This document shows, one piece after another, positions 45,301-53,133 of a stretch of DNA of 64,000 nt. Each line of letters opens with the position of its first letter. The first letter of the stretch is position 1. This DNA comes from Rhodopseudomonas infernalis (GTDB lineage: Bacteria; Pseudomonadota; Alphaproteobacteria; Rhizobiales; Xanthobacteraceae), in the NCBI RefSeq assembly GCF_022271405.1, contig NZ_JAJNAL010000001.1, positions 310,001 through 374,000 of the forward strand, given 5' to 3'. The position numbers were made by a program, and so were the translations under genes. A model generated the notes under the pieces. The model saw nothing but the letters and a program-made list of their open reading frames with translations, did not search any database and had not been told where the DNA came from.

Positions 45301-46548
45301 ATGACCAAGCCTGCCTCGAACCTGCAGATCGATTCCGCACGCCTGTGGGACACCATCCACGCCACGGCCAAGTTCGGCGCGACGCCGAAAGGCGGTGTGC
45401 GGCGGCTCACGCTCGGGCCGGAGGACAAGCAGGTCCGCGACTGGTTTCGTAACGCCTGCGAACAGGCCGGGCTCGAGGTGCATGTCGATGCGCTCGGCAA
45501 CATGTTCGCGCTGCGCAAGGGCCGCGACATGTCGAAACCGCCGATCGGGCTCGGCTCGCATCTCGACACCCAGCCGACCGGCGGCAAGTTCGATGGCATT
45601 CTCGGCACACTCGGCGCGCTCGAAGTAATCCGCACGCTGAACGACGCCGGCATCGAGACCGAGCTGCCGCTCTGCGTCACCAACTGGACCAATGAAGAAG
45701 GCTCACGCTACGCCCCGGCGATGATGGGATCGGCCGCTTTCGTCGGCGACTTCACGGTCGAGGACATTCTCGGCCGCAAGGACGCCGCGGGCATCAGCGT
45801 CGCCGAGGCGCTCGACAGCATCGGCTATCGCGGCGATCAGGCGGTCGGGGCCCAGCCGTTCAGCGGCTTCATCGAACTGCATATCGAACAGGGCCCGATC
45901 CTCGAAGCCGAGGGCAAAACTATCGGCGTCGTCGAAGATGGCCAGGGCGTGCTGTGGTACGACGGCAAGATCACCGGCTTCGAGAGCCATGCCGGCTCCA
46001 CGCCGATGAATCTGCGACGCGACGCGTTGGCGACGCTGTCGGAGATCGTGCTGGCGGTCGAGCGGATCGCGACCGAACTCGGCAACGCCGTCGGCACCGT
46101 CGGCGAAGCGGTGATCGCGGCACCGTCGCGCAACGTCATCCCCGGCGAGATCGCCTTCACCATCGATGCCCGCAGTGCGGATTCGGCCATTCTCGCGCAG
46201 CTCGACACCCGCATCCGCGCCGCGGCTACCGAGATCGCCGCCAAGCGCAAGGTCGAGGTGACGCTCGACCTGGTCTGGCGCAAGGAGCCGACGCATTTCG
46301 ACAAGACGCTGGTCGGCGCGGTCGCGTCCGCCGCGGAGACGCTCGGCTACGCCAACCGCCGCATCACCTCGGGCGCCGGCCACGACGCCTGCAACCTCAA
46401 CGCCAAGGTGCCGACCGCGATGATCTTCGTGCCGTGCAAGGACGGCATCAGCCACAACGAGCTGGAGGATGCGACCCAGGCCGATTGCGCGGCCGGCGCC
46501 AATGTGCTGCTGCACACCGTGCTGTCGCTCGCCGGCGTCGCGAAGTAA
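45301..46548 (+). CDS. M20 hydantoinase/carbamoylase-family zinc amidohydrolase
   Basis: This 415-residue metallopeptidase-fold enzyme belongs to the N-carbamoyl-L-amino acid hydrolase / allantoate amidohydrolase / beta-ureidopropionase group. Metal ligands are visible: GSHLDTQ (His near 86), NEEGSRY (Glu near 136), ELHIEQG (His near 201), and GISHNE (His near 385). A central dimerisation lid domain (about 215-330) contains the substrate-binding ITGFESHAGSTPM. The reaction removes ammonia and carbon dioxide, or an amide, from a carbamoyl- or ureido acid. ATG 45301 follows CGGAGACCCC. The next gene starts 75 bases downstream. Confidence 0.9.
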   Translation: MTKPASNLQIDSARLWDTIHATAKFGATPKGGVRRLTLGPEDKQVRDWFRNACEQAGLEVHVDALGNMFALRKGRDMSKPPIGLGSHLDTQPTGGKFDGILGTLGALEVIRTLNDAGIETELPLCVTNWTNEEGSRYAPAMMGSAAFVGDFTVEDILGRKDAAGISVAEALDSIGYRGDQAVGAQPFSGFIELHIEQGPILEAEGKTIGVVEDGQGVLWYDGKITGFESHAGSTPMNLRRDALATLSEIVLAVERIATELGNAVGTVGEAVIAAPSRNVIPGEIAFTIDARSADSAILAQLDTRIRAAATEIAAKRKVEVTLDLVWRKEPTHFDKTLVGAVASAAETLGYANRRITSGAGHDACNLNAKVPTAMIFVPCKDGISHNELEDATQADCAAGANVLLHTVLSLAGVAK

Positions 46549-46623
46549 CACAAATCCGATCATCATCAGGTGGCGCGGCTCGGCCACGCCGCCTGCCAGC
46601 AAGGCTGCAACGGGGAATCCAAC

Positions 46624-47538
46624 ATGCACGCGGTGTTCGTCGATGCCAGCGACACGCTGGCGCTGATCATGGAGCAGCAGGCCAAGCCCGGCGATCCGCC
46701 GATGGTGATCCATCGCGATCCCGACGTGAAGCCGGGCGACCTGCCGGGCGTCCTCGCCGGCGCCGCCATCGCCGTCATCGATCACACCTATCTGCCGACT
46801 CCGATCGCGACGCAGTGCACCGGGCTGAAGCACGTGGTGTTTCTCGGCACAGGCGCGCGCAGCTACATGAACATCGAGGAGCTCGCCGAGCTCGGCATCA
46901 CCGTGCATCTGATCCGCGGCTATGGCGACACGGCCGTGGCCGAAGCCACCATCGCGTTGATGTGGGCAGCCGCGCGCAACCTCGCACTGATGGACCGTGA
47001 GATGCGCGCCGGGCAATGGCTGCGCGAGGACGGCATGCAGCTCACCGGCAAGACGCTCGGCCTGATCGGCTTCGGCGGCATCGGCGCCGAAGTCGCGCGG
47101 ATCGCGCATGGCTCCGGCATGAAGGTGCTGGCCTGGAATCGCTCGCCAAAGACCGCCGCCGGCGTGACGTTCGTCGACGTCGACACGCTGCTCCGCGACA
47201 GCCACGTCGTCTCGCTCCATTTGCTGCTCGACGACGACACCCGCGGCTTTCTCTCGCGCGAACGCATCGCCGCGATGCGGCCAGGTGCGATCCTGATCAA
47301 CACCGCACGCGCCGGACTCACCGACGAGGCGGCCATGATCGATGCGCTGCGCTCCGGCCACCTGCGCCACGCCGCGCTCGACGTATTCGACATCGAGCCG
47401 CTGCCGCAGGACCATCCGCTGACGATGCTGCCGAACGTCACCCTCTCGGCGCACTCCGCCTTCCGGACTCCGGAAGCCAGCGTCAATCTGATCGAGGCAT
47501 CGCTCGCGCATTGCCGCCGGATCGCGACCGCAGGTTAG
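46624..47538 (+). CDS. D-2-hydroxyacid dehydrogenase (NAD-dependent)
   Basis: This 304-residue oxidoreductase has the NAD-binding GLIGFGGIG motif (near residues 142-150) and the D-2-hydroxyacid catalytic set: Arg in NTARAGL, Glu in FDIEPLP, His in LSAHSAF. It interconverts a 2-hydroxy acid and a 2-oxo acid. ATG 46624 has GGGGA upstream; the in-frame ATG at 46570 is without one. It follows the M20 hydrolase and may act on the same substrate. Glyoxylate/hydroxypyruvate reductase-like activity is possible, in line with the Hyi-like gene at 37264. Confidence 0.88.
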   Translation: MHAVFVDASDTLALIMEQQAKPGDPPMVIHRDPDVKPGDLPGVLAGAAIAVIDHTYLPTPIATQCTGLKHVVFLGTGARSYMNIEELAELGITVHLIRGYGDTAVAEATIALMWAAARNLALMDREMRAGQWLREDGMQLTGKTLGLIGFGGIGAEVARIAHGSGMKVLAWNRSPKTAAGVTFVDVDTLLRDSHVVSLHLLLDDDTRGFLSRERIAAMRPGAILINTARAGLTDEAAMIDALRSGHLRHAALDVFDIEPLPQDHPLTMLPNVTLSAHSAFRTPEASVNLIEASLAHCRRIATAG

Positions 47539-47666
47539 TCAGTAACCGTAGAAAACCGGCAGCGGACTACCAATCCGCCTCGCCGAACCATCATCGCTGC
47601 TGATCCCGATCAACGATACGGGTCCAGTCTTCGTGCAACATTGCTGCAACTGCAGGGAGTGTGGGC

Positions 47667-48533
47667 ATGAGGGACTGGTTTGCGGCTCTCGCCGTTGGAC
47701 TTGTGATCGTGGTCGGCTGCGCTGCCGGCCTGGGCGGCATGCTGGCGTTCCTGCTGGCCTTCGGCATCGCCTGGTATCTGTTCGCCGCCCGCGATCTCGG
47801 CTTCGCCCAAGCGCGCGACAGACTTGGGATCAGGCTGCTGCCGCCGATCTGGCGACGCAGCAACTGGATCTGGATCGACACGCTGTTCGAGGACGGCGAG
47901 CGGCTGCTCAAGGCCGCGACCGCGGCGCTGCTCGTAACGGGGCTGGCGCTGATGTTCTGGCCGGACATCGTGTACGGCGCCGCGCTGCTGATCGCGGCGT
48001 TCTACGTCTCGGAGATTCTGCGCGGACATTTCGGACCACGTCCGCGTCTCGTCCGCATTCCCGATGCTGCTCACCGCCCGAGCCAGGGCCCGCAGATGAT
48101 CACGGCAGCCGCTCCGGCTCCGCCGTCGTTAAGCCGGGCCATGCTTATCACCCACGCCGATCTCACCAGTGCGCAGGCGCCCGCTTTGTCGGTCCAGTCC
48201 GCGATCCGCTTGAAGACCTTCGATCAACCGCATCCGAAGGCTACGCCGCTGCACCAGCCGCGCAAGCGCCGGGCGCTCCGTCGGCGCCGTGAGGCGGTCC
48301 GCAATCGGGCCGCGAAGCGCTCGGCCCCGGCCATGCGGGCGCGGCTCGAGAAGGCCAAGCGCCCGCTCCGCGCCCTGCCCGCACTGCCGAGCCGCAAGCC
48401 GGACTATCCGATCGCGCTACGGGCAACCAAACCGCGGCCGCAACGTCCGCCAATGCGGCGGCGGACGATGCGCAAATTGGTCGTGCAGACCGGACGCGGC
48501 ACGCCGAAGCCCGCCGCGCCCGCCAGTCGCTGA
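47667..48533 (+). CDS. hypothetical membrane protein with very basic C-terminus
   Basis: I do not recognise this 288-residue protein. The first half has about four hydrophobic segments (AALAVGLVIVVGCAAGLGGM, LAFLLAFGIAWYLFAARDL, AATAALLVTGLALMFWPDI, GAALLIAAFYVSEIL). The second half (about 155-288) is rich in Arg, Lys, Pro and Ala, with blocks such as RKRRALRRRREAVRNRAAKR, so it carries a strong positive charge and may be disordered and bind nucleic acid, lipid head groups or ribosomes. ATG 47667 follows AGGGAG; a GTG two codons earlier is possible. It is not clearly part of an operon. Confidence 0.65.
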   Translation: MRDWFAALAVGLVIVVGCAAGLGGMLAFLLAFGIAWYLFAARDLGFAQARDRLGIRLLPPIWRRSNWIWIDTLFEDGERLLKAATAALLVTGLALMFWPDIVYGAALLIAAFYVSEILRGHFGPRPRLVRIPDAAHRPSQGPQMITAAAPAPPSLSRAMLITHADLTSAQAPALSVQSAIRLKTFDQPHPKATPLHQPRKRRALRRRREAVRNRAAKRSAPAMRARLEKAKRPLRALPALPSRKPDYPIALRATKPRPQRPPMRRRTMRKLVVQTGRGTPKPAAPASR

Positions 48534-48547
48534 ACGCCGGCGCGGCG

Positions 48548-49636
48548 CTACTCCACCATCTCGGCAACCGCCTTGCCGCACGCAGTCGTGTCAGCTTGGC
48601 CGCCAAGATCGCGGGTGCGCAGCGTGCGCTCGCCGAGCGTCCGCTCGATCGCCTTGACGATCGAATCGGCTGCCTGCTTCTCGCCGAGGTGCTCCAGCAT
48701 CATCGCGCCCGACCAGATCATTCCGATCGGATTGGCGATGCCCTGCCCTGCAATGTCCGGCGCCGAGCCGTGCACGGGCTCGAACACGCTGGGATAATCG
48801 CCCTCCGGATTAATGTTGCCCGACGGCGCGATGCCGATCGTGCCGGTGCAGGCCGGGCCGAGATCCGACAGGATGTCACCGAACAGATTGGAGCCGACCA
48901 CAACATCGAACCAGTCCGGATGCAGCACGAAATGCGCTGTCAGGATATCGATGTGATACTTGTCCCACTTCACATCGGGATAGGCCTTCGCCATCGCTTC
49001 GACGCGCTCGTCCCAATACGGCATGGTGATCGAGATGCCATTCGACTTGGTTGCCGAGGTCAGATGTCGCTTCGGCCGCGACTGCGCCAGATCGAACGCG
49101 AACTTCAGAATGCGATCGACGCCGGTCCGGGTCATCACCGTCTGCTGGGTAACGAACTCGCGCTCGGTGTCCGGGAACATCCGGCCGCCGACCGATGAAT
49201 ACTCACCCTCGGTGTTTTCACGCACCACCCAGAAATCGATATCTCCCGGTTTGCGGCCCGCGAGCGGCGACGGCACGCCGGGCATCAGCCGAACCGGGCG
49301 CAGGTTGACGTACTGATCGAATTCGCGGCGGAACTTGATCAGCGAGCCCCACAGCGAGATATGGTCCGGGATCTTCGCAGGCCAGCCGACAGCGCCGAAG
49401 AAGATGGCGTCGTGCTTGCCGATCTGTTCCTTCCAGTCGTCCGGCATCATCTGGCCGTTATTGGCGTAGTAGTCGTAACTGGCGAAGTCGAAATGATCGA
49501 ACTTCACGGCGACGCGATGCTTCTTGGCCGCGGCTTCGAGCGCCCGAAGCCCCTCCGGCATCACTTCTTTGCCGATGCCGTCTCCCGGGATGACCGCAAT
49601 CCGATATTCGTTCTTGGTTGTCTTCGTGTTGTCCAA
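48548..49636 (-). CDS. tartrate dehydrogenase / isopropylmalate-dehydrogenase-family enzyme
   Basis: This 362-residue enzyme is a beta-decarboxylating dehydrogenase of the IPMDH/TtuC/D-malate dehydrogenase group. Seen are IAVIPGDGIGKEVMPEG (NAD region), VRENTEGEYSS, the Lys in ATKSNG, the metal Asp cluster FGDILSDLG, and the NAD motif PVHGSAPDIAGQGIANP. The TTG at 49636 is preferred, with AGGAA 7 bases upstream; an in-frame ATG at 49723 lacks support. The group oxidises tartrate, D-malate or isopropylmalate. Leucine genes are absent here, so a tartrate- or D-malate-like role is favoured. It is divergent from the second transporter operon. Confidence 0.88.
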   Translation of the reverse strand: MDNTKTTKNEYRIAVIPGDGIGKEVMPEGLRALEAAAKKHRVAVKFDHFDFASYDYYANNGQMMPDDWKEQIGKHDAIFFGAVGWPAKIPDHISLWGSLIKFRREFDQYVNLRPVRLMPGVPSPLAGRKPGDIDFWVVRENTEGEYSSVGGRMFPDTEREFVTQQTVMTRTGVDRILKFAFDLAQSRPKRHLTSATKSNGISITMPYWDERVEAMAKAYPDVKWDKYHIDILTAHFVLHPDWFDVVVGSNLFGDILSDLGPACTGTIGIAPSGNINPEGDYPSVFEPVHGSAPDIAGQGIANPIGMIWSGAMMLEHLGEKQAADSIVKAIERTLGERTLRTRDLGGQADTTACGKAVAEMVE

Positions 49637-49756
49637 GGAAAGTTCCTCGATGCATGAGCTGCACAGAATGTCAGCACGGTTGATGTGGACCATTCTGCGT
49701 ACGCGATCAACGTTGCAGCGCACACATTAACAACTACCAGCAACCTGCCATTGTGC

Positions 49757-49784
49757 TTGCCTGCGTCAAAACGCGCGTTACACT
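49757..49784 (+). promoter_or_regulatory. possible sigma70-type promoter of the second transporter operon
   Basis: TTGCCT (49757) and TACACT (49779) are spaced by 16 bases, 91 bases before the binding-protein start. The match is moderate. Confidence 0.35.
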
Positions 49785-49874
49785 CTGCCGCGGCTGATCA
49801 ACAAGGCCAAGGGCCAACGAGCCCACAAGAACGGAGCCAATGCGCCCGCTCAATAAGAACAACGAGGAAACGTC

Positions 49875-51125
49875 ATGACAGCAGCTCCCCTTTCATCGCA
49901 TTCGTGGTCGATGCGCGCCGTCGTGATGGCGACGGCATTGGGCTTTGGCATATCATCCGCCTGGGCGGCCGATCCAATCAAGATCGGCGTCATCGCCGAA
50001 GCCCAGGCGATCGCCGGAGCCTCGATTCCGCAGGCTGCGCAGCTCGCCGCCGAGGAAATCAACGCCAAGGGCGGCATCGACGGCCGCAAGATCGAGATCG
50101 TCACCTACGATAATCACTCCTCCTCGGCCGATTCCGTGCGTGCGTTTCAGCGCGCCGTCAATGAGGACAAGGTCCATGCGGTGATCGCGAGCTACATTTC
50201 CGAAGTGGTGTTGGCGCTGATGCCATGGGCGTCGCGCCTGAAGACGCCTCTCGTGACGCCGGGCGCGGCCTCGAATGAAATCGCCAAGGCCGTGAACAAG
50301 GATTACGACAAGAACAAGTACACCTTCCACGGCTATCTCACATCCGGAGAACTCGCGCAGTCGGTCTGCGACGCAGCGAAGGACCTGCTGGTCGACGCCC
50401 GCAAAATGAAGAGCGCGGTGATCATGAGCGAGGATGCCGCCTGGACCAAGCCGCTCGACGTTGGCTACAAGGAGTGCCTGCCGAAGGTGGGCCTGAAAGT
50501 GCTGGACCACATCCGTTTCTCGCCGGACACCACCGACTTCACCCCAATTTTCAACAAGATCGAATCCTCCAAGCCGGACGTGATCATCACCGGCATTTCG
50601 CATGTCGGCGTGCAGCCGACCGTGCAGTGGAAGAACCAGCAGGTGCCGATCCCGATGTTCGGCATCGCCTCGCAGGCCACAAACTCGACCTTCGGCAAGG
50701 ACACCAACAACGCCTCGGACGGCGTGCTGTATCAGGGGGTGTCCGGTCCCGGCGTCGCGGTGACGCCGAAGTCGGTGCCGTTCGCCGACGCCTTCAAGGC
50801 CAAATTTGGCAACTATCCGTCCTACGCGGGCTACACCGCCTATGACGAAGTCTACTACATCGCCGAAGCGGTGAAGCGCGCCGGTTCGAGCGACGGCGAC
50901 AAGCTGGTCGAGGCGCTTGAGAAGACCGACTACGAGGGCACGATCGGCCGCGTCCAGTTCTACGGCAAGGACGAGCCGTTCACCCACGGCCTGAAATACG
51001 GCAAGGGCCTGATCACCGGCCTGATGCTGCAATGGCAGGACGGCCAGCAGGTCGCGGTGTGGCCGCCGGAAGTCGCCAAGGCGAAGATCAAGTTCCCGGC
51101 CTTCATCAAGGTGACGGCGAACTGA
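49875..51125 (+). CDS. Liv-type ABC substrate-binding protein (second operon)
   Basis: This 416-residue periplasmic protein has a signal peptide (about residues 1-31, VVMATALGFGISSAWA cut) and a LivK-type fold (IKIGVIAEAQAIAGASIPQAA, VHAVIASYISEVVLALMPW). It differs from the binding protein at 42015 in length of loops and signal type, so the two operons serve different ligands. ATG 49875 follows AGGAAACGTC. The terminator-like hairpin at 51139 sits between it and LivH. The ligand is unknown; neighbouring genes include a tartrate-type dehydrogenase and a GH1 glycosidase. Confidence 0.92.
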   Translation: MTAAPLSSHSWSMRAVVMATALGFGISSAWAADPIKIGVIAEAQAIAGASIPQAAQLAAEEINAKGGIDGRKIEIVTYDNHSSSADSVRAFQRAVNEDKVHAVIASYISEVVLALMPWASRLKTPLVTPGAASNEIAKAVNKDYDKNKYTFHGYLTSGELAQSVCDAAKDLLVDARKMKSAVIMSEDAAWTKPLDVGYKECLPKVGLKVLDHIRFSPDTTDFTPIFNKIESSKPDVIITGISHVGVQPTVQWKNQQVPIPMFGIASQATNSTFGKDTNNASDGVLYQGVSGPGVAVTPKSVPFADAFKAKFGNYPSYAGYTAYDEVYYIAEAVKRAGSSDGDKLVEALEKTDYEGTIGRVQFYGKDEPFTHGLKYGKGLITGLMLQWQDGQQVAVWPPEVAKAKIKFPAFIKVTAN

Positions 51126-51138
51126 GCGCCGGAAGACA

Positions 51139-51164
51139 AGAGCTCTCGGTTCGCCGAGAGCTCT
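51139..51164 (+). terminator. 11-bp hairpin with TTCG loop after the binding-protein gene
   Basis: AGAGCTCTCGG and CCGAGAGCTCT pair perfectly around TTCG, 13 bases after the stop. No T-run follows, so it more likely protects the upstream message or causes partial attenuation than full termination. Confidence 0.6.
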
Positions 51165-51195
51165 CTTCGCATCCACACATCGCAACCTCTCGTTC

Positions 51196-51291
51196 GTCAT
51201 TCCGGGGCGCGGGCACAGCCCGCGAACCCGGAATCTCAGAACATCTCGGGATTCCGGGTCTGCACGCCTGCGGCGCGCATCCCGGAATGAC
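51196..51291. repeat. palindromic repeat, family A, inside a transporter operon
   Basis: GTCATTCCGGGGCGCGGGC and ATCCCGGAATGAC bracket ACCCGGAATCTC-type stem parts. Its arms are more diverged than other copies. It lies between binding protein and LivH, like the family C copy at 41897 in the first operon. Confidence 0.75.
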
Positions 51292-51317
51292 TCCCCCGGT
51301 TTGCACAGAAGGCCCGC

Positions 51318-52193
51318 ATGCTCGCCCTTCAAATCCTGATCGACGGCTTCGCTATCAGCGCGCTGTATGCGCTCGGGGCGACCGGGTTCACGCTGATCTT
51401 CGGCGTCTCCGGCGTGCTCAATCTCTCACACGGCGCCATCATGGTGGCGGCAGCCGTGGCGGCCTGGGCCGCGTCGAGCACCTTCGGCCTCGGCAACTAT
51501 CTTGGCGCGCTGGTCGGTGTCGCGACGGCACTGATCGCCGCACTGCTGACCTACTTCGCGGTGGTTCAGCCGATCCAGCGCTCGCGGCGGATCGCCAATG
51601 AGGAGAAGGAGATTTTCGTCCTCACCGGCACGCTGCTGTGGGGCATCATGATCCAGGAGGCGATCGCCTACTTCTTCACCAACAACGCCAAGACGGTGCT
51701 GCCGATCGTCCAGGGCGTGGTCGAGATCTTTGGGGTGCGGACGCCGCGCAATCAGATCTTCACTGCGCTGGTGTGCTGTCTGGTGATCGCCCTGCTCTGG
51801 CTGCTCGTGAACCGCACCAAGATGGGCAAGGCGGTGCTGGCGGCGTCGATGAATCCGCGCGGCGTCACGCTACTCGGGCTGGAGCTCACCAGCATCTATG
51901 TCGTTGTGTGGGCGATCTACGGCGTGCTGGCCGGCATCGCCGGCGTGTTGCTCGGGATGTTTCTCGGCGTGTCGTCCTACAGCGTCGGGCCGCTCACCGC
52001 GAGCGCGTTCTCGATTGTGGTGCTGGGCGGCCTCGGAAGCGTGTCCGGCTCGCTGATCGCCGCCTTCGTGGTCGGCTATCTCGAAACCTTCACGGCCTAC
52101 ATGATCTCCCCGGCCTATCGGACCATTCCGGCGCTGCTGCTCCTGGTGATCGTGATGTATCTGCGGCCGCAGGGCCTGCTCGGGAGGCGCTGA
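51318..52193 (+). CDS. Liv-type ABC transporter permease, LivH (second operon)
   Basis: This 291-residue permease has about eight hydrophobic segments, the FTLIFGVSGVLNLSHGAIM motif and the cytoplasmic loop AASMNPRGVTLLGLELTSI. ATG 51318 follows a GAAGG site. The next gene starts 1 base after its stop codon, so they are co-translated. It forms the channel with LivM at 52195. Confidence 0.93.
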   Translation: MLALQILIDGFAISALYALGATGFTLIFGVSGVLNLSHGAIMVAAAVAAWAASSTFGLGNYLGALVGVATALIAALLTYFAVVQPIQRSRRIANEEKEIFVLTGTLLWGIMIQEAIAYFFTNNAKTVLPIVQGVVEIFGVRTPRNQIFTALVCCLVIALLWLLVNRTKMGKAVLAASMNPRGVTLLGLELTSIYVVVWAIYGVLAGIAGVLLGMFLGVSSYSVGPLTASAFSIVVLGGLGSVSGSLIAAFVVGYLETFTAYMISPAYRTIPALLLLVIVMYLRPQGLLGRR

Positions 52194-52194
52194 G

Positions 52195-53133
52195 ATGGGG
52201 TTCTTCAAGACGCGGCTGTTCTGGATTTCGCTGGTGATGGTCGTCGTCGCCTCGACGCTGCCGCTGTATGTCTCAGGTTATATCCTCGGCCTACTGACCG
52301 TGGCGTATTATTTCGGCGTGTTCGCGATGTCCTGGGACCTGCTGTTCGGCTTCGCCGGCGAGGTCAATTTCGGCCCGACCTTTCTGATCGGCGTCGGCGC
52401 CTACACGGCCGGCATCATCAACAACCAATATGGCATCTCGCCCTACTTCTGCATCTTCATCGGCGCCGGCGCCTCGGTGATCGCCGGCTTTGTACTGGCG
52501 CTGCCGGCGCTGCGGGTGCGCGGGCCGTATTTCGGCCTGACCACGCTGGTCGCGGTGCTGATGCTGCAGAACTTCATCGTGGTGTTCGCCGACCTCACCG
52601 GCGGCGAGATCGGCCTCACCATTCCGGATGTCATCACCATCAGCGCCAGCGCCAATTACTGGATCGCGCTCGGCTTCATGACCGTCAGCGCGGCGATCCT
52701 TTACGGCCTGTCGCAATCGCCGATCGGGCTCGTGCTGCAGGCTTCGGGACAGGACCCGGCGCAGGCCGGCGCGCTCGGCTTCAACATCGTCAAGCACAAG
52801 CTGTTCGCCTTCGTGGTCAGCGCCTTCTTCTCCGGCCTCGCCGGCGCCCTGCTGGTGTTCTACTTCGGCACCGCCTCGGTCGGCACGGTGGTCGACATCG
52901 CGGTCGGTGTGAACGTGATCGTCGCAGCCGTGCTCGGCGGCCGGCGAACCGTGCTGGGTGCCGCGCTTGGGGCGATCTTCCTGATCGTCGCCGGCGAATT
53001 CCTGCGGCCGACCGGCGAGCTCGCCACCTTCATCGTCTCGGGGATCGCGCTGCTCGTCGTGCTGTTCTTCCCCGGCGGTTTCCTTGGAGCGGCCATGTCT
53101 CGAGAAACAGTGTCGCCAGAGGCCCGAACCTGA
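52195..53133 (+). CDS. Liv-type ABC transporter permease, LivM (second operon)
   Basis: This 312-residue permease has about nine hydrophobic segments; the motifs GFAGEVNFGPTFLIGVGAY (near residues 49-67) and ASGQDPAQAGALGFNIVKHK (cytoplasmic loop) are visible. ATG 52195 follows GGGAGGCGCTG in the previous gene's end. Its stop TGA overlaps the fused ATPase start by one base (TGATG). Confidence 0.93.
   Translation: MGFFKTRLFWISLVMVVVASTLPLYVSGYILGLLTVAYYFGVFAMSWDLLFGFAGEVNFGPTFLIGVGAYTAGIINNQYGISPYFCIFIGAGASVIAGFVLALPALRVRGPYFGLTTLVAVLMLQNFIVVFADLTGGEIGLTIPDVITISASANYWIALGFMTVSAAILYGLSQSPIGLVLQASGQDPAQAGALGFNIVKHKLFAFVVSAFFSGLAGALLVFYFGTASVGTVVDIAVGVNVIVAAVLGGRRTVLGAALGAIFLIVAGEFLRPTGELATFIVSGIALLVVLFFPGGFLGAAMSRETVSPEART

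Noticed and set aside
45703-47511. 602-codon minus-strand open frame opposite the hydrolase and dehydrogenase genes
   Set aside because: Both plus-strand genes show complete catalytic motifs; the opposite translation is low-complexity Arg/Asp/His.
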